Part shown: one piece after another, positions 40,606-50,917 of the stretch
How the letters are laid out: each line of letters opens with the position of its first letter
Position numbering within the stretch: the first letter of the stretch is position 1
Source of the DNA: Enterobacter sp. SA187
GTDB lineage: Bacteria; Pseudomonadota; Gammaproteobacteria; Enterobacterales; Enterobacteriaceae
Direction of reading: 5' to 3'
DNA length: 64,000 nucleotides
Assembly: GCF_001888805.2 (NCBI RefSeq)
Contig: NZ_CP019113.1
Span: 930,001-994,000 of the forward strand
The notes under the pieces: generated by a model
What the model was told of the DNA's origin: nothing
Seen by the model: only the letters and a program-made list of their open reading frames with translations
The model's database searches: none
Position numbers and translations under genes: made by a program

Positions 40606-41958
40606 TCAGACCTGTGAAAGGGTTTTGTGGGCGCGCAGCACGCGGGCATGGATCAGCCCGGCGCTGTCAAACAGCCAGTACAGCAGTTTGGCCAGCACCA
40701 GACAGGCCCCAAAGACAACGAGGAAAAAGACCACCCGCGAGACGAACGAGTCCAGCCCTTCCCTTGCCAGCACAATCATGTTGAAAATGGCGCCGAAACA
40801 AAAGCTGTGCAGAATGGCCGCTTTATAACGATTGGTTTCCCGGTTGCCCAGCTGATACAGCCAGTCGAACCACTTAATGATCATCCCCACCACTACGGCA
40901 CCGAGCGGGATAAACCATACGCCGCCCATCACCACCAGCGAACCGATCAGCGTCGGCGAGATAGCCAGCCCGGAGTGGTTATTCAGCACTTCCCAGGTAA
41001 AGTAATTGGCGGTATTCAGCACAATGCCAGGCCGGTCCGGCCACAGCCAGGTCGGGATAAACACATAGAAATCGCGCACAATGGGCGCCAGCCCCTGGAA
41101 GTCGATTTTGTCGTAGTTTTGCAGCAGCAGCGACAGGTTTTCCCACGGCGAGAAGGTATCGCGCGTCAGGTAGAGGAAGGTATAAAAAGCTTCGTCGCCG
41201 CTGACGTTCAGCCCGTAACGCTTAAGCGCCAGCCAGAACATGCCGACAATACCGAGCACCCCCGCCGCTGCCAGCATCCACAGCGAGATCCACCCGCGAA
41301 TGATGCCGATAAATAAAAAGATGGCGAAGGCGATAATGATATTGGCGCGCGTACCGCCCACGATCATATAGGTCAGCAGGCCAAAAGCCACGGTGCTGAC
41401 GAGGAAGAACAGCCATGCCCGCCCGTCCTGGCGCAGAAAATAGACCACCAGCATCGCCGGAATAAAGAAGTAGAAGAAACGCTTGAGCGCCACGCCGGAG
41501 ACTTCGCTGGAGAAAATCTGGCTGTACGAATGCAGGCGGAACAGCAAAAAGCCGTTGTGCATAAAGAAAATACCCACGCTGATGAGCGCGATCCCCATCA
41601 GCATCACCCACGCCAGATGCGCTTCCACCCGATTAATGGTGAACAGCGGACGGCGTTCGCGTTCCTGCCCTACCGGGCGCAAACGGGTTTTATAGGTCAC
41701 ATAATAGATGGCATAGAAACAGGCCGCCGCCAGCAGGCTCTGCATCATAATGCCCGGCGGGGCCACGCCCACGTCGAAGCGGAACACCAGCACGCTGGTG
41801 AGCGGGAAACCGAAGAAGAAGGTCAGCAAAAACAGCAACGAGAAGAACACGTTGAAGTTAAAGCGTACGCGGCGGAATTCAAACCACGTCAGCGTGCCGA
41901 TAAACAGCGAGGCCAGCAGCCAGATGACCAGTAATCCGCAGAACTCAAGCTGACTCAT
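40606..41958 (-). CDS. wzyE: WzyE, ECA polymerase
   Basis: 450 residues with about eleven membrane helices; E. coli WzyE is the same size. Long periplasmic loop near the middle-to-end (APIVRDFYVFIPTWLWPDRPG). Links ECA trisaccharide repeats under WzzE control. The start overlaps the stop of wecF by 4 bases. Confidence 0.97.
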   Translation of the reverse strand: MSQLEFCGLLVIWLLASLFIGTLTWFEFRRVRFNFNVFFSLLFLLTFFFGFPLTSVLVFRFDVGVAPPGIMMQSLLAAACFYAIYYVTYKTRLRPVGQERERRPLFTINRVEAHLAWVMLMGIALISVGIFFMHNGFLLFRLHSYSQIFSSEVSGVALKRFFYFFIPAMLVVYFLRQDGRAWLFFLVSTVAFGLLTYMIVGGTRANIIIAFAIFLFIGIIRGWISLWMLAAAGVLGIVGMFWLALKRYGLNVSGDEAFYTFLYLTRDTFSPWENLSLLLQNYDKIDFQGLAPIVRDFYVFIPTWLWPDRPGIVLNTANYFTWEVLNNHSGLAISPTLIGSLVVMGGVWFIPLGAVVVGMIIKWFDWLYQLGNRETNRYKAAILHSFCFGAIFNMIVLAREGLDSFVSRVVFFLVVFGACLVLAKLLYWLFDSAGLIHARVLRAHKTLSQV

Positions 41959-43034
41959 GCCACCTCTCCCGCCGCGATACGCAGCGCCTGATGCCAGGGC
42001 GTCAGATAGTTAGGGCTGAAGAAGGTAATGGCGTTTTTATCCACCGCCGCCAGCTGGCGCTGCGCTTCGCGCACCACCGCCTCGTTCAGCGCATCACCGG
42101 TAAACAGCACCGGAATGTGCTGCTCCACCATATCCTGCCAGAACGGATTTTCACGATTGAGCACGCACGGCACACCCGCCTGGATCAGCAGACAGAGCGT
42201 GCCGATCCCCTGCTGACGGGCAAAGATAAAATAGCCCAAATCGCACTGGCGCAGTAAATCCAGGTATTCCGCAAATTCCATTTTCTCGCTGAGAATGCGC
42301 AAATGCTGCGGGCTGAACAGGGTTTCACCCGCCTGCCGGACCTGCGCGATATACGCCTCGTTATTCGCGGGATAACCCATAGGCACAATGACGTTCACCG
42401 TATCGCCAAACTGCTGGTGAATGGCCTTCAGCGCAGCGATATGCTCATTGCTGGGATCGCCGGAATTGCCCACCAGCACGGTCAGTTTGCCTTCGCTACG
42501 TACGGCAGGCGCCATAGTATTGAGGGACGGATCCATGCGTGTCGGGAAGTAGAGCAACTCGCCGCGCACCTGCGGATGGCGACGGGCAAAAAATTGCAGA
42601 TCGCCGCGCGTGGCAAAGATACAGCCGACGCGCGCCTGGGCCAGCCGCCGCAGCGGATAAAACAGGCGAAACTTGAGGCTCTGCGACACTTCATACAGAT
42701 CCGCGCCCCAGGCATGCCAGTTGAACTGCTGCGGCTTGATCGTGCCACGCAGCAGCGCCAGCCACAGGTCAGTATTAAACTGACCATGAAAGAAAAAGCG
42801 CTGCCCGCGATCGGCTTTTGCCAGCGAGATGACCGCCTGCGCCAGGGATTTTTTGTCGGCAAAGAAACGCAGTCGCAGCGCGGGAAAAGCGGCGCTGTAG
42901 CCGTCATCCGGCCCGGCGACCATAAATTCGCGCGCATGCTCGCCTGTGGAGGCGAGGTGATCGTTAAAAAACCGCAGCACGGTTTGATTATGGTGTGGGA
43001 TATTCGATCCCAGTACATGAATGAGTGCAGTCAT
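41955..43034 (-). CDS. wecF: WecF, Fuc4NAc transferase (ECA lipid III)
   Basis: 359 residues, as in E. coli (RffT). GT56 family: opening ALIHVLGSNIPHHNQTVLRFF and the nucleotide-binding-like VLVGNSGDPSNEHIAALKAI. Transfers 4-acetamido-4,6-dideoxy-D-galactose. Overlaps both neighbours by 4 bases. Confidence 0.97.
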   Translation of the reverse strand: MTALIHVLGSNIPHHNQTVLRFFNDHLASTGEHAREFMVAGPDDGYSAAFPALRLRFFADKKSLAQAVISLAKADRGQRFFFHGQFNTDLWLALLRGTIKPQQFNWHAWGADLYEVSQSLKFRLFYPLRRLAQARVGCIFATRGDLQFFARRHPQVRGELLYFPTRMDPSLNTMAPAVRSEGKLTVLVGNSGDPSNEHIAALKAIHQQFGDTVNVIVPMGYPANNEAYIAQVRQAGETLFSPQHLRILSEKMEFAEYLDLLRQCDLGYFIFARQQGIGTLCLLIQAGVPCVLNRENPFWQDMVEQHIPVLFTGDALNEAVVREAQRQLAAVDKNAITFFSPNYLTPWHQALRIAAGEVA

Positions 43035-44281
43035 ACCCGTTTACGCCAGAGCAAAAACACGCCACAACAAATGGCGAAATAAACAATATAAGTAGCCATA
43101 TAGGCCTGCGCTGCGCCTGCGGCGCCGTGCGCCGGGATCAGCACGCGGGAAAATCCGGTGAGCAGGGCAAACTGGCTGATTTCCGCCAGAATATAAAATT
43201 TCAGCGAGGCGCGGGCGATCACCAGATAGCCGAAGACGTAAGCACCCACTTTCAGTATATCGCCCACCAGTTGCCAGGCAAACAGGTCACGCATGGCGAT
43301 AAATTTGTCAGAGAACAGCAGCCAGATGGCAACATCCCGCAGCAACCAGACGGTGAAACTCGCCGCTGCCACTGCCGGTAATACAAATTTCAGCGACTTG
43401 ACGATCTCACGGGTGATGTCCTGTTTCGAGGTCAGGCGCGAGAGCGTCGGCAACAGATAAACGCTGAACGAGGCGGTAATAAACTGCAAATAGGCGTCAG
43501 AAATACTGCTGACCCCCTGCCAGATCCCCACTTCGTCCCAGCTGTAATGCGCCGCGAGCATGTTTCGCATCATCACATAGGCCACCGGCAGGGTGACGGA
43601 GGTAATGAGCGCCATCAGGGTAAACTTTGCCAGCTGCCCGGCGAACAGTTTATCCCATTGCGGCTTCAGGTAACCCAGCGGAATAGTTTTACGGCGGATA
43701 AGCAGCACAGTCGCCGGGATCACCACCAGCGCCGGTACCAGCGCCAGCCCCAGTAACGCGCCCTGATAGCCGCCGAGGCGGAAGCAGGCATAATAGGCCA
43801 TCACGCCCACAATACTGCCGCAAATCAGCGCCAGCGCGTTTCCTGCCGCATCGCGAAAGCCTTTCATCACCGCCAGCAGGAAGTTCGCCCAGGCGATGCC
43901 CATCTGTACCAGCGCCACCAGCTGGACCAGCCCCTGAAAATGCGTATGACCAAACAGCCCCTGGCTGATGGGCGCCGCCGCCAGCAGGAAAACCAGCGCC
44001 AGCAGCGTCGAGAAACCCAGCACCATCGCGGACGAGGTGCCGACCACGTTGCGTAGCTGCGCCGTATCGTCATGGTATTGCGCCACCAGCTTAGTGACGC
44101 CGTTGAAAATACCCGCCCCGGCCAGCACGCCGAGCACGGTCACCAGCTGGCGGAAGTTACCCGCCTGGCCGACGCCCGACGGGCCATAAGCCACGGCGAG
44201 CAGTTTCACCACCAGCAGTCCCGCGCCAATCTTGACCAGCGTGGACGCGGCGGTCCACACCGAAGCTTTAGCCAGCGACAT
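43031..44281 (-). CDS. wzxE: WzxE, lipid III flippase
   Basis: 416 residues, twelve helices of the Wzx/MATE-like polysaccharide flippase fold (opening SLAKASVWTAASTLVKIGAGLLVVKLLA). Moves the completed ECA trisaccharide-lipid to the periplasmic face. One base after wecE. Confidence 0.97.
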   Translation of the reverse strand: MSLAKASVWTAASTLVKIGAGLLVVKLLAVAYGPSGVGQAGNFRQLVTVLGVLAGAGIFNGVTKLVAQYHDDTAQLRNVVGTSSAMVLGFSTLLALVFLLAAAPISQGLFGHTHFQGLVQLVALVQMGIAWANFLLAVMKGFRDAAGNALALICGSIVGVMAYYACFRLGGYQGALLGLALVPALVVIPATVLLIRRKTIPLGYLKPQWDKLFAGQLAKFTLMALITSVTLPVAYVMMRNMLAAHYSWDEVGIWQGVSSISDAYLQFITASFSVYLLPTLSRLTSKQDITREIVKSLKFVLPAVAAASFTVWLLRDVAIWLLFSDKFIAMRDLFAWQLVGDILKVGAYVFGYLVIARASLKFYILAEISQFALLTGFSRVLIPAHGAAGAAQAYMATYIVYFAICCGVFLLWRKRV

Positions 44282-44282
44282 C

Positions 44283-45413
44283 TCAGTTAAAATAGCTCAG
44301 CAGGGTGCTGATAACCGTACGTTGATTGACCGGTGCCAGATTGTAGAACAGCGGCAGGCGAAGCAAACGCTCACTTTCCTGCGTGGTGTAACGGTCTTCG
44401 CCGTGGAACTCACCAAACTGTTCGCCCGCCGGGCTGGAGTGCAGCGGAATGTAATGGAACACCGCGAGAATCTCCGCCTCTTTCAGGAAGGCGATCAGCT
44501 TGCTGCGGTCGGCTTCATCGCGCAGTTTGATGTAAAACATATGGGCGTTGTGGTTGCAATCCGCCGGAACCGTCGGCAGTTCAATGCGACCGGTGCGTGC
44601 CAGCGGGGAGAGCGCGTCGAAATAGGTCTGCCACAGCGACAGGCGTTGCTGATTGATGCGATCCGCCGCTTCCAGCTGCGCCCACAGGTAGGCGGCCTGC
44701 AAATCGGCCATCAGATAGCTGGAGCCGATATCGCGCCAGGTGTATTTATCCACCTGACCACGGAAGAACTGGCTGCGGTTGGTGCCTTTTTCGCGGATCA
44801 CTTCGGCCCGCTCAATGAGCGCGCGGTCGTTGATCAGCGTCGCGCCGCCTTCACCCCCGGCGGTGTAGTTTTTGGTTTCGTGGAAGCTAAAGCAACCAAT
44901 ATGGCCGATTGTCCCCAGCGCGCGGCCTTTGTAGGTCGACATCACGCCCTGCGCGGCATCTTCCACCACAAAGAGGTTGTACTGCTTCGCCAGCGCCATG
45001 ATGGTGTCCATTTCACAGGCGACGCCCGCGTAGTGTACCGGCACGATGGCGCGTGTTTTTTCGGTGATCGCCGCTTCGATGCGCGCCTCATCAATGTTCA
45101 TGGTGTCCGGGCGAATATCGACAAAGACGATTTTCGCGCCGCGCAGCACAAAGGCATTGGCGGTGGACACGAAGGTATAGCTCGGCATGATCACCTCATC
45201 GCCGGGCTGAATATCCAGCAGCAGGGCGGCCATCTCCAGCGACGCGGTGCAGGACGGCGTTAACAGCACTTTCGCGCTGCCAAAGCGTTGTTCCATCCAC
45301 TGCTGACAGCGACGGGTAAAACCACCATCGCCACACAGCTTGCCGCTTCCCATGGCCGACTGCATGTATTCAAGCTCACTGCCTACTACGGGGGGTGCGT
45401 TAAAAGGGATCAT
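44283..45413 (-). CDS. wecE: WecE, dTDP-4-amino-4,6-dideoxygalactose transaminase
   Basis: 376 residues from the ATG giving MIPFNAPPVVGSELEYMQ, as in E. coli (RffA). DegT/DnrJ aminotransferase; PLP lysine in FSFHETKNYTAGGEGG. Uses dTDP-4-keto-6-deoxyglucose, which in E. coli is supplied by the neighbouring rffG/rffH genes that are missing here. Confidence 0.97.
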   Translation of the reverse strand: MIPFNAPPVVGSELEYMQSAMGSGKLCGDGGFTRRCQQWMEQRFGSAKVLLTPSCTASLEMAALLLDIQPGDEVIMPSYTFVSTANAFVLRGAKIVFVDIRPDTMNIDEARIEAAITEKTRAIVPVHYAGVACEMDTIMALAKQYNLFVVEDAAQGVMSTYKGRALGTIGHIGCFSFHETKNYTAGGEGGATLINDRALIERAEVIREKGTNRSQFFRGQVDKYTWRDIGSSYLMADLQAAYLWAQLEAADRINQQRLSLWQTYFDALSPLARTGRIELPTVPADCNHNAHMFYIKLRDEADRSKLIAFLKEAEILAVFHYIPLHSSPAGEQFGEFHGEDRYTTQESERLLRLPLFYNLAPVNQRTVISTLLSYFN

Positions 45414-45417
45414 CATG

Positions 45418-46110
45418 TCACCTGTATAACCAGTAGGCGGTGCTTTCCACATTCGCACCGCTTTGAATATAACGTTTAAGCGCGGCGGTATTTCCCGCCT
45501 GCGTCGCCACACGTAACCTTGTCAGCTGGCGCGTCTGCGTCCAGTATGACGCCGCCTGCATCAGGGCTTCACCCGCGCCGCGCCCGGCCAGCAGGCCAAT
45601 ACGCGCCTCATGGTCATTGAGCTGGCGCAGGGAGACAAACGCCCGGATGTCGCCGTCAGCGGCGCGGAAAACCAGGCACTGGTGATCAAACTCGCCTTTG
45701 ACGGCGTTTTCAATCCACTGGGCGTAAAAACGTCCGCTGGCTTCTGGCGGATACCAGGGCGCGCGAAAACGGCTTTGCGCGAATGCCTGTGCCGCCAGCT
45801 CGCGCAGCCGCGGAATATCTTCAGCGCCGGCGACCTGCGCCTGCGGATCGGCCACCGTCGCGCAGAGGTTCAGCGCGAGATCCACTTCCCCTTCCACCAG
45901 CTGAAAACCGCGCTGTTGCAGCGCGTCCAGCCGTGCCGCATCGCTGGCCGGAATTTTGACCTGCACCCGTTCCCAGGCGTTGAGATCGGCTTCGGTGATC
46001 GCCGGGCCGCTGTCGCTCAGGCGCACAATAGCGCTGTGCAGGCCGAAAAACTGGCTTTCCCAGCCAAGAGGCTCAACCGTACCGTGCAGCGGAAAGGACG
46101 GGGCTGTCAT
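45418..46110 (-). CDS. wecD: WecD, dTDP-fucosamine acetyltransferase
   Basis: 230 residues (E. coli RffC 224). GNAT fold in the C-terminal half: AFAQSRFRAPWYPPEASGRFYAQW, then the acetyl-CoA loop GLLAGRGAGEALM and the conserved ending YIQSGANVESTAYWLYR. Acetylates the 4-amino sugar to make dTDP-Fuc4NAc. Directly overlaps wecC by 4 bases, where E. coli has rffG and rffH. Confidence 0.96.
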   Translation of the reverse strand: MTAPSFPLHGTVEPLGWESQFFGLHSAIVRLSDSGPAITEADLNAWERVQVKIPASDAARLDALQQRGFQLVEGEVDLALNLCATVADPQAQVAGAEDIPRLRELAAQAFAQSRFRAPWYPPEASGRFYAQWIENAVKGEFDHQCLVFRAADGDIRAFVSLRQLNDHEARIGLLAGRGAGEALMQAASYWTQTRQLTRLRVATQAGNTAALKRYIQSGANVESTAYWLYR

Positions 46111-47369
46111 CGCCAGACGCCTTTGGTATCAATAATATACTGCTGCGTGATCGCTTCACCGGGAAGAGCTTTAAACTGCTGATGATCCACCAGCATGACG
46201 ATGACGTCAGCTTTTGCCAGCGCGTCGTCAAGGCTCACCAGTTCGCCCAGACCGGCGAGTTTTTTCGGCAGCGCATGAATATTCGGCTCCACCATCAGGG
46301 TGTTGCCGCTGTGCCATTCGGCGATCTGGCGGGCGATTTCCATTGCCGGGCTTTCGCGTAAATCGTCAATGTTGGGCTTAAACGCCAGGCCGAAGCAGGC
46401 GATGTTAAGTTCGCTGGCGCGTTTGCCGCTCGCCGTCAGGCAGTCGGCAACCGTGGCTTTCACCTGATTCAGCACCCACTGCGGTTTGCTGTCGTTCACT
46501 TCGCGGGCGGTACGGATCAACCGCGCCTGCTGCGGGTTTTGCGACACAATAAACCACGGGTCGACGGCGATACAGTGTCCGCCCACGCCCGGTCCCGGCT
46601 GCAAAATATTAACGCGCGGGTGGCGGTTGGCGAGGCGGATCAGCTCCCAGACGTTAATGCCCTGGTCGGCGCAAATCAGCGACAGTTCGTTGGCAAAGGC
46701 AATGTTGACGTCGCGGAAGCTGTTCTCGGTGAGTTTGCACATCTCAGCGGTGCGGGCATTAGTGACCACACACTCACCTTCAAGGAAGATGTTGTACAGC
46801 TCGCTGGCGCGGGCGGAGCACACCGGCGTCATGCCGCCGATCACGCGGTCATTTTTGATCAGTTCAACCATCACCTGGCCTGGCAGCACGCGCTCCGGGC
46901 AGTAGGCGATATTAATATCCGCCTGCTCGCCCGCCTGCTGCGGGAAGCTCAGATCCGGACGCATTTCCGCCAGCCACTGCGCCATTTGTTCGGTCGCGCC
47001 AACAGGTGAGGTGGATTCGAGGATCACCAGCGCGCCTTTTTTCAGCACCGGCGCGATGGATTTGGCTGCCGCTTCCACGTAGGCCATATCCGGATCGTGA
47101 TCGCCTTTAAAAGGCGTCGGCACGGCAATCAGGTAAGCATCCGCCGCCACCGGCGTGGTGCTGGCGCGCAAAAAACCGCCCTCAACCGCCGCTTTTACAA
47201 CGCTGTCGAGTTCAGGTTCAACAATATGAATTTGCCCGCGATTAATGGTGTCCACCGCGTGCTGGTTGATATCAATACCCACTACCTGCTTTTGACGGGA
47301 GGCGAAAGCCGCCGCGGTTGGCAGTCCGATGTAGCCAAGGCCAATGACAGAAATGGTTGAAAAGCTCAT
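46107..47369 (-). CDS. wecC: WecC, UDP-ManNAc dehydrogenase
   Basis: 420 residues, same as E. coli. NAD-binding GLGYIGLPTAAAF near residue 10, catalytic Cys in GVGGHCIAVDPWF near 264-276. Oxidises UDP-ManNAc to the uronic acid. Overlaps wecB and wecD by 4 bases each. Confidence 0.98.
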   Translation of the reverse strand: MSFSTISVIGLGYIGLPTAAAFASRQKQVVGIDINQHAVDTINRGQIHIVEPELDSVVKAAVEGGFLRASTTPVAADAYLIAVPTPFKGDHDPDMAYVEAAAKSIAPVLKKGALVILESTSPVGATEQMAQWLAEMRPDLSFPQQAGEQADINIAYCPERVLPGQVMVELIKNDRVIGGMTPVCSARASELYNIFLEGECVVTNARTAEMCKLTENSFRDVNIAFANELSLICADQGINVWELIRLANRHPRVNILQPGPGVGGHCIAVDPWFIVSQNPQQARLIRTAREVNDSKPQWVLNQVKATVADCLTASGKRASELNIACFGLAFKPNIDDLRESPAMEIARQIAEWHSGNTLMVEPNIHALPKKLAGLGELVSLDDALAKADVIVMLVDHQQFKALPGEAITQQYIIDTKGVWR

Positions 47370-48496
47370 AGCGTTACCCGATTGTGTTTAAGTGCGTGCA
47401 AAATTCGACCGCAGGCCTCACCGTCTCCATACGGATTGTGCGCGTGGCTCATCGCCTGCCACGCATCAAAACTGGTCAGCAGGCGCGTGACTTCATCCAC
47501 GATACGCTGTCTGTCGGTACCGATCAGCCTGACCGTACCGGCTTCCACGGCTTCCGGGCGCTCAGTGGTGTCACGCATCACCAGCACCGGCTTGCCTAAT
47601 GAAGGCGCTTCTTCCTGAATGCCGCCGGAATCCGTCAGGATCAGCCACGAGTGGTTCATCAGCCAGAGGAACGGCAGGTAATCCTGCGGCTCGATGAGAA
47701 TCACGTTATCCACGTGCCCCAGGATGCGGTTTACCGGCTCGCTGACGTTAGGGTTGAGGTGTACCGGATAGACAATCTGCACATCATCATGGGCGGCGGC
47801 GATGTCCGCCAGCGCGTGACAGATTTGCTCAAACCCGCGACCAAAGCTTTCGCGGCGATGACCGGTCACGAGGATCAGCTTTTTGGATTTATCGATAAAC
47901 GGATAGCGTCCGGCCAGCTCGTTTTGCAGCGCCTCGTTGTTCAGCACGGTATCGCGTACCCAGAACAGCGCATCAATAACGGTATTGCCGGTGACAAAAA
48001 TTTTCTTATCGGCAACGTTCTCCCGCAGCAGGTTATGCCGGGCATTTTCCGTGGGGGCAAAGTGGTACATCGCCAGATGACCGGTCAGGGTGCGGTTGGC
48101 TTCTTCCGGCCACGGCGAGGAGAGATCGCCGGTGCGCAGGCCCGCTTCCACGTGGCCTACCGGAATACGCTGATAAAACGCGGCCAGGCTTGCGGCGATG
48201 GTGGTAGTGGTATCGCCATGTACCAGCACAACATCCGGCTTAAAAGATTCGAGGATGGGCTTTAGCCCTTCCAGAATGCGGCAGGTAATTTCTGTCAGCC
48301 CCTGACCCGGCTGCATAATATTAAGGTCGTAGTCCGGAACGATCGAAAAGAGATGTAACACCTGATCGAGCATCTCACGATGCTGCGCGGTGACGCACAC
48401 TTTCGCCTCGAAATAAGGATCCTTTGCCAGTGCATGAACCAGAGGCGCCATTTTGATGGCCTCTGGTCGTGTGCCAAATACGGTAAGTACTTTCAC
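47366..48496 (-). CDS. wecB: WecB, UDP-GlcNAc 2-epimerase
   Basis: 376 residues, as in E. coli. Opening VLTVFGTRPEAIKMAPLVHAL, catalytic segments HVEAGLRTGDL and VTGHRRESFG, and LTDSGGIQEEAP at the UDP site. Converts UDP-GlcNAc to UDP-ManNAc. Confidence 0.98.
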   Translation of the reverse strand: MKVLTVFGTRPEAIKMAPLVHALAKDPYFEAKVCVTAQHREMLDQVLHLFSIVPDYDLNIMQPGQGLTEITCRILEGLKPILESFKPDVVLVHGDTTTTIAASLAAFYQRIPVGHVEAGLRTGDLSSPWPEEANRTLTGHLAMYHFAPTENARHNLLRENVADKKIFVTGNTVIDALFWVRDTVLNNEALQNELAGRYPFIDKSKKLILVTGHRRESFGRGFEQICHALADIAAAHDDVQIVYPVHLNPNVSEPVNRILGHVDNVILIEPQDYLPFLWLMNHSWLILTDSGGIQEEAPSLGKPVLVMRDTTERPEAVEAGTVRLIGTDRQRIVDEVTRLLTSFDAWQAMSHAHNPYGDGEACGRILHALKHNRVTL

Positions 48497-48552
48497 AACG
48501 ATTCTCTTCGATTAGATGATGAAGGCACGGCGGCCTTCATCTCAGACGGCGT

Positions 48553-49599
48553 TTAGTATGAGCGACGACGCGTTAACGCTACACCGGCTCCGACTAACGC
48601 CCCCACAATTCCCCACATGATCATCAGGAAAGCACGACGCGGACTGTCGCGTTTTACCGGTTCTTCCGGTGTGCGCAAATAACGATAAGTCTGAAAACGG
48701 GGATCCAGTGTGGGGCCGACGTTGAGCGTATTCAGCATGGCACGGTTCTGGTCATAGTCCAGGTCAAACTCCGGGCCGACGGAACGCAGGTTTTCGAGGC
48801 GCGCCTGCAGCATCGGACGGCCCAGCAGGAACATTTCTGAATCAGGCAGTTCGTCGGCCGGCACCTCGGTTTCACTGCGGGAAATATTGTGTTGTTCGGC
48901 AACTTTCAGCGCCTGTTCCACGCTGTGGACACGGCGGTTGAAAATAGCGCGGGCCACCTCTTCCTGACGTTTCACCTGCGCCTTCATCTGAATAGTGCGC
49001 GCGGCCCATGCGCCTTTCAGCTCATCATTCAGATGGCTGGCAGCGCGCTGGCTGGCAAAGGCCACATACTGACGCAGCAGATTGTTAGCGTCCGGCGCCG
49101 TTTCCGCCGTCAGCTTAACGTTGTCATTCAGGTTACGCAGGGCGTCGCCAGGCGTGTACTGGATGTAGTTGATTAATTCATCCAGCATCGCGGCATCGGC
49201 TTTGCTGTTGCCCACCGTACGCTGCTTGTAATAATCGGTCTGTAACCAGAAATCACGGCGGGTATCCCATGACGCCAGCTGCATAACAAATTCTTTATAG
49301 GCCTCGTCCATTACCGAAGGCTGATCGACCGGCGCCAGGCTGGCTTTAACATCCAGATTACGCAGGAACTGCTGCTGAGAGTAGTAGCCGCCAAGCATGT
49401 TCACGGTAGGCCGATCGGTCATCGCCGTGGCGCTCCACTCCTGACGCGCGAAAAAGGTATAGGGTAATACGATCAAGGCGAAAACCAGCGCCACACCTGC
49501 AATCCAGAATTTCCCTGCCCACAAAGTACGAAACAAACCACGAATATCCAGTTCATTCTCCGTACCTACTGATTGTGCTCCCGGTAATGGTTGAGTCAT
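48553..49599 (-). CDS. wzzE: WzzE, ECA chain length regulator
   Basis: 348 residues, as in E. coli. Polysaccharide co-polymerase class 1: transmembrane helices near residues 31-51 and 318-340, a helical periplasmic domain between, and the proline-rich segment before the second helix (RTPEEPVKRDSPRRAF). Sets the modal ECA length with WzyE. Confidence 0.97.
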   Translation of the reverse strand: MTQPLPGAQSVGTENELDIRGLFRTLWAGKFWIAGVALVFALIVLPYTFFARQEWSATAMTDRPTVNMLGGYYSQQQFLRNLDVKASLAPVDQPSVMDEAYKEFVMQLASWDTRRDFWLQTDYYKQRTVGNSKADAAMLDELINYIQYTPGDALRNLNDNVKLTAETAPDANNLLRQYVAFASQRAASHLNDELKGAWAARTIQMKAQVKRQEEVARAIFNRRVHSVEQALKVAEQHNISRSETEVPADELPDSEMFLLGRPMLQARLENLRSVGPEFDLDYDQNRAMLNTLNVGPTLDPRFQTYRYLRTPEEPVKRDSPRRAFLMIMWGIVGALVGAGVALTRRRSY

Positions 49600-49612
49600 C
49601 GCTATCCCAGAA

Positions 49613-50716
49613 TTACTTGGTTAATGGTGGATTATGTCTGCTTTTGCGACGGAGACGGCGTTTCACACGTTTAATGAAGCGTGCGACTTTCCATGCCCGT
49701 TTAATACAGTAGCCGTACAGGAAAAATGCTAGCAAGAACAATGCCAACATCACCCATTCCGGTACGATATGTACATATTCCATCACAACGCCGATAGCGG
49801 CCAGCAGGGCGGCAGCGAGCGTGATAAGGACGAATGCCTGACGGGAGGTAAAGCCGGCACGCATAATAAGATGGTGGATGTGCTGACGATCCGGTGAGAA
49901 CGGGCTCATGCCCTTACGCAGACGACGATACATAATCGCCACCATGTCCATTAATGGAATGGCGATGATCCACAGCGCCGTGACCGGGCTTATCGGATGG
50001 CGTTGGCCCTGAGTGGTTTCCAGCAGGATCCAGATCACGGTAAAACCAATCAGCGTACTGCCCGCATCGCCCATAAACACTTTATAGCGGCGGCCAAGCA
50101 CACCAAGGTTCAGCAGAATATAAGGCAGGATGGCGGCGATCATGGCGAAGCACCACATCGCAAGGCTGGTCTGACCGTCGAACCACAGAATGATGCCAAT
50201 GGCCCCGAAGGAGACGCAGGACAACCCTCCGAGCAGGCCATCAATACCATCAACCATATTGAAGGCATTAATCGCAGCCCAGACGGCAAACAGCGTCAGG
50301 AAGAAACCGAACGGTCCGAGCACCAGTTCCCATGAGCCAAAAATATGCCCGAGGCTGAGGAGATAAAGCTTGCCGACGGCCATCATCACCACGGCGATAA
50401 GCGCCTGGATAGTGGCACGAATTTTTACGCTGATATCAAAACGATCGTCTAACGCGCCCACGAAGACAAGTACGCCCGCACAGGCCAGGTAGAGAGCAGC
50501 ATGAGGTATGTAGTAATCGGCAATGTAGAACGTAAAGCAAATCCCGGCGTAAACAGAGATACCGCCCACCAGCGGGATCAGCCCCTGGTGTCGTTTACGG
50601 AAGTTTGGCTTGTCCACCAGACCGATTTTCTTCGCGATTTTCCGTGCGAAAAAAAGAAAGATAAAAGTGAGTAAAAAAATACTGAATAACTCAGTAACCG
50701 CAGTGAGTAAATTCAC
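49613..50716 (-). CDS. wecA: WecA, UDP-GlcNAc:undecaprenyl-phosphate GlcNAc-1-phosphate transferase
   Basis: 367 residues, eleven helices. Family motifs: ALDDRFDI, MVDGIDGLLGG, GDAGSTLIGF and PDRQHIHHLIMRAG. Starts both ECA and many O-antigens by making lipid I. First gene of the ECA cluster; about 200 bases upstream hold its promoter and leader, where I see no other gene. Confidence 0.98.
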   Translation of the reverse strand: MNLLTAVTELFSIFLLTFIFLFFARKIAKKIGLVDKPNFRKRHQGLIPLVGGISVYAGICFTFYIADYYIPHAALYLACAGVLVFVGALDDRFDISVKIRATIQALIAVVMMAVGKLYLLSLGHIFGSWELVLGPFGFFLTLFAVWAAINAFNMVDGIDGLLGGLSCVSFGAIGIILWFDGQTSLAMWCFAMIAAILPYILLNLGVLGRRYKVFMGDAGSTLIGFTVIWILLETTQGQRHPISPVTALWIIAIPLMDMVAIMYRRLRKGMSPFSPDRQHIHHLIMRAGFTSRQAFVLITLAAALLAAIGVVMEYVHIVPEWVMLALFLLAFFLYGYCIKRAWKVARFIKRVKRRLRRKSRHNPPLTK

Positions 50717-50917
50717 AATGCATGCTCTCAGCGAATGTTGATCCTGGAAGTATAACGACGTTGACCTTGCTCAAGAAGCAATAAAGCGGGTCATACACAG
50801 GGTCTGTTGTATGTTTTTCAATCAATTAGGCCATTCTTATAGTGAATGTTCCGTAATATCGCGCGCTGCCCGAAGCATCTTGTGGCTCCGTGGTTATAGC
50901 GTATATTCCGCAAAAGA

